From: Grimontia marina
GTDB lineage: Bacteria > Pseudomonadota > Gammaproteobacteria > Enterobacterales > Vibrionaceae
Direction: 5' to 3'
Length of the DNA: 64,000 nt
Assembly (NCBI RefSeq): GCF_900060185.1
Contig: NZ_FIZY01000001.1
Coordinates: 124,001-188,000 of the forward strand
Shown: piece after piece, positions 62,213 through 64,000 of the stretch
Position numbering within the stretch: position 1 is the stretch's first letter
Layout of the letters: each line of letters begins with the position of its first letter
Notes under the pieces: model-generated
The model's input: only the letters and a program-made list of their open reading frames with translations
Database searches by the model: none
What the model was told of the DNA's origin: nothing
Program-made: the position numbers and the translations under genes

Positions 62213-64000
62213 ATGAGTTATCAGGTACTAGCCAGAAAATGGAGACCACACCAGTTCCGCGATGTGGTCGGCCAATCCCATGTATTGACAGCTTTGGCGA
62301 ATGCGCTCGACCATAATCGTCTGCATCACGCCTATCTTTTCAGCGGTACGCGCGGTGTGGGTAAAACGACTATCGCCCGCATCTTCGCCAAGGGCTTGAA
62401 CTGCGAACAGGGTGTCACCTCCACGCCTTGTGGTGTTTGTTCAACTTGTCAGGAAATCGATCAAGGCAGATTTGTTGATCTGTTAGAGATTGATGCAGCC
62501 TCTCGTACCAAGGTTGAAGACACCCGTGACCTTCTAGACAACGTTCAATACAAACCCGCTCGTGGCCGTTACAAAGTCTATCTGATAGACGAAGTACATA
62601 TGCTTTCGCGTCATAGCTTCAATGCGTTGCTAAAAACGTTGGAAGAGCCTCCGGAGTACGTAAAGTTCCTGTTGGCTACTACTGATCCGCAAAAGCTGCC
62701 TGTGACGATTCTGTCGCGCTGTCTGCAGTTTCATTTGAAGCATTTGGATGCCACTCAGATTAAAGACCAACTGGCATATGTTCTTGAGCAAGAATCTGTT
62801 GTGGCAGAACCCAGAGCGCTTTCCCTTATCGCGAGAGCTGCTGAAGGCAGTATGCGTGATGCCCTGTCTCTGACAGATCAAGCGATTGCCCTTGGTAATG
62901 GCAGCGTGCAGGAAGGGCAGGTAACAGAGATGCTGGGTACTTTAAGTACCGATCAGGCGATTTTGTTGCTTGAGGCGTTGGCAGAAGGCCATGCAAACCA
63001 TGTAATGCAGTGTCTGACACATTTGGCTGAAGTGGGCGTTGAGTGGGACGGGCTATTAAAAGAAATTGCTGGTCAGTTGCATCGCGTGGCCATGGCACAG
63101 GCCTTGCCAGAGTCTGTTGATAAAGCATCACCGGATGCAGAACGTATTTTAATGCTCAGTCAATCCATCTCGCCGCAAGATACGCAACTTTTCTATCAGA
63201 TAGCGCTACAGGGACGCCAAGACTTGCCTTACGCACCGGATGGTCGTGCCGGTCTTGAAATGGTGTTACTGCGTATGTTGGCGTTTAGGCCTGTTACGTC
63301 TCAGCAGTACCAGCCTTCGGCGGTTGGCGAGCCTTTGACTGAGCCAGATAAGCAAGCAGTAGCGTCGGTCCCCCAGTCAAATGCTCGACTGGAAACCCTA
63401 AAAGCACAGGTAGAAGCCAGCCGAAAAGTGAGTAAAGCGGCTCCTGCTCAGTCAGAAGTGACGCCACCACAACTGCAACATTCGCCGGATTCTCAGCCAA
63501 ACTTGGCTCAGGATGATCCTCAGATGTCTGCGCACATGGCTGCGATGGAAATGGAGGCGCAACGGGAAACAGAGTCTCATTCAGATTATGATATCCCAGC
63601 CCAGCCAACGGCTGCGCCCGAACAACCTCAGTCAGCGGCGCCTTCTTCTGCAGGAAGCCTGGTTGCAGCCCGCAATATGTTGAGAAGTCGGGTTCGTCAG
63701 CAAGAGGGCCAATCGCCAAAAAAGGGTAGTGCGGCAACAGCCGGCGGTGATGCACTGTCGGTTATCGACCGTATCGCAGCAAAACATAAGCCTGCTGATC
63801 CTGCTGTTTTCCAGCAAGCATTGATGCCGAATGAAAGTGCCGCCACCCAAGATGAAGCTTATCGCTGGAAGCCAACTAAAGTAGAAACGACAGAAGAGAA
63901 GATCGTTTCAGTCACACCAGACAAAATCAAAAAGGCGCTTCAACATGAGCGCACGCCGGAAATGCGCGATAAGCTCGAAAAAGAGTCAATTGAACTTGAT
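62213..64000 (+). CDS. dnaX: DNA polymerase III subunits gamma/tau (partial, 3' end outside)
   Basis: The open frame gives 596 codons to the window end without a stop. The start reads SYQVLARKWRP and the P-loop SGTRGVGKTT lies near residue 43, followed by zinc cysteines CEQGVTSTPCGVCSTC and the DEVHMLS Walker B motif. It is the clamp-loader ATPase, with a C-terminal tau extension that binds polymerase and DnaB. EAYRWKPT near residue 548 and KALQHERTPE match E. coli tau. A frameshift signal at 63718 would give gamma. Confidence 0.97.
   Translation, partial: MSYQVLARKWRPHQFRDVVGQSHVLTALANALDHNRLHHAYLFSGTRGVGKTTIARIFAKGLNCEQGVTSTPCGVCSTCQEIDQGRFVDLLEIDAASRTKVEDTRDLLDNVQYKPARGRYKVYLIDEVHMLSRHSFNALLKTLEEPPEYVKFLLATTDPQKLPVTILSRCLQFHLKHLDATQIKDQLAYVLEQESVVAEPRALSLIARAAEGSMRDALSLTDQAIALGNGSVQEGQVTEMLGTLSTDQAILLLEALAEGHANHVMQCLTHLAEVGVEWDGLLKEIAGQLHRVAMAQALPESVDKASPDAERILMLSQSISPQDTQLFYQIALQGRQDLPYAPDGRAGLEMVLLRMLAFRPVTSQQYQPSAVGEPLTEPDKQAVASVPQSNARLETLKAQVEASRKVSKAAPAQSEVTPPQLQHSPDSQPNLAQDDPQMSAHMAAMEMEAQRETESHSDYDIPAQPTAAPEQPQSAAPSSAGSLVAARNMLRSRVRQQEGQSPKKGSAATAGGDALSVIDRIAAKHKPADPAVFQQALMPNESAATQDEAYRWKPTKVETTEEKIVSVTPDKIKKALQHERTPEMRDKLEKESIELD
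63718..63729 (+). promoter_or_regulatory. dnaX programmed -1 frameshift site
   Basis: A AAA AAG occurs in the correct phase (codons 502-504 CCA AAA AAG). A -1 slip gives GGG then TAG, ending a gamma form of 505 residues. The purine-rich AGAGGG lies about 10 bases upstream as a possible internal Shine-Dalgarno stimulator, and small stems (CGGC...GCCG, AGTGC...GCACT) follow, as in E. coli dnaX. Confidence 0.85.

Overview
The window reads as chromosomal DNA of a gammaproteobacterium in the Vibrionaceae. Supporting signs are the blocks tig-clpP-clpX-lon-hupB-ppiD-ybaV, menF-menD-menH-menB-menC-menE and ybaN-apt-dnaX, an OmpU-like porin, a rhombosortase and many close relatives of Vibrio/Photobacterium housekeeping proteins. 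A Grimontia/Enterovibrio-type genus is possible, but the sequence alone does not settle it.

Layout. (1) 1-10.5 kb: an AT-rich surface-polysaccharide operon on the plus strand. It holds the end of rfbA, rfbD, rfbC, four glycosyltransferases (one a GT2-GT4 fusion), an RgpF-like rhamnan protein, a PglK-like ABC flippase, a single-module KpsC-like Kdo transferase and a methyltransferase. It ends at a terminator followed by a decayed IS200/IS605 element. (2) 11.1-14.7 kb: a WbpM/PglF-type 4,6-dehydratase, a partner reductase/epimerase and a small PglC-type phosphoglycosyl transferase, probably making and loading the first lipid-linked deoxy-HexNAc sugar. (3) 14.8-23.3 kb: a beta-CASP metallo-hydrolase, a two-gene unit of unknown function (alpha/beta hydrolase-like protein plus secreted protein), ugd, folD with a PurR-like operator, an MFS pump and an MgtC-like protein. 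(4) 23.6-33.5 kb: tRNA-Arg(TCT), a heptanucleotide array and the protein-quality-control block trigger factor, ClpP, ClpX, Lon, HU-beta, PpiD, YbaV. (5) 33.6-38.3 kb: yfbR, a dGTPase, then a divergent DTW-protein/rhombosortase pair bracketed by two copies of an 8-bp-array repeat, then alaA. (6) 38.8-45.8 kb: a complete, tightly overlapped menaquinone operon. (7) 45.8-53.3 kb: an MFS-acyltransferase fusion with its TetR regulator, a TM2 protein, a Tim44-like protein, an MFS protein, a small TIGR02647-type protein and an alanine/glycine symporter with a structured leader. (8) 53.6-58.2 kb: a minus-strand operon dinG-TSUP-priC-HDAC-rsmS. (9) 58.7-64 kb: porin, UPF0319 protein, DksA-like zinc protein, a 38-residue membrane protein, ybaN, apt and the start of dnaX with an in-phase A AAA AAG frameshift signal.

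The most unusual non-coding content is repeat DNA. Two ~264-bp copies of a MITE-like element end in 20-bp inverted repeats flanked by TA and contain two large internal hairpins, one of which carries a compensatory base-pair change between copies. A separate repeat family built on GGACCCTA units sits at two convergent gene junctions and supplies the stop codons of both genes between its copies. No CRISPR array, prophage or rRNA was seen. The best candidates for something undescribed are the MITE-like and GGACCCTA families, the hydrolase/secreted-protein pair and the hybrid polysaccharide locus.
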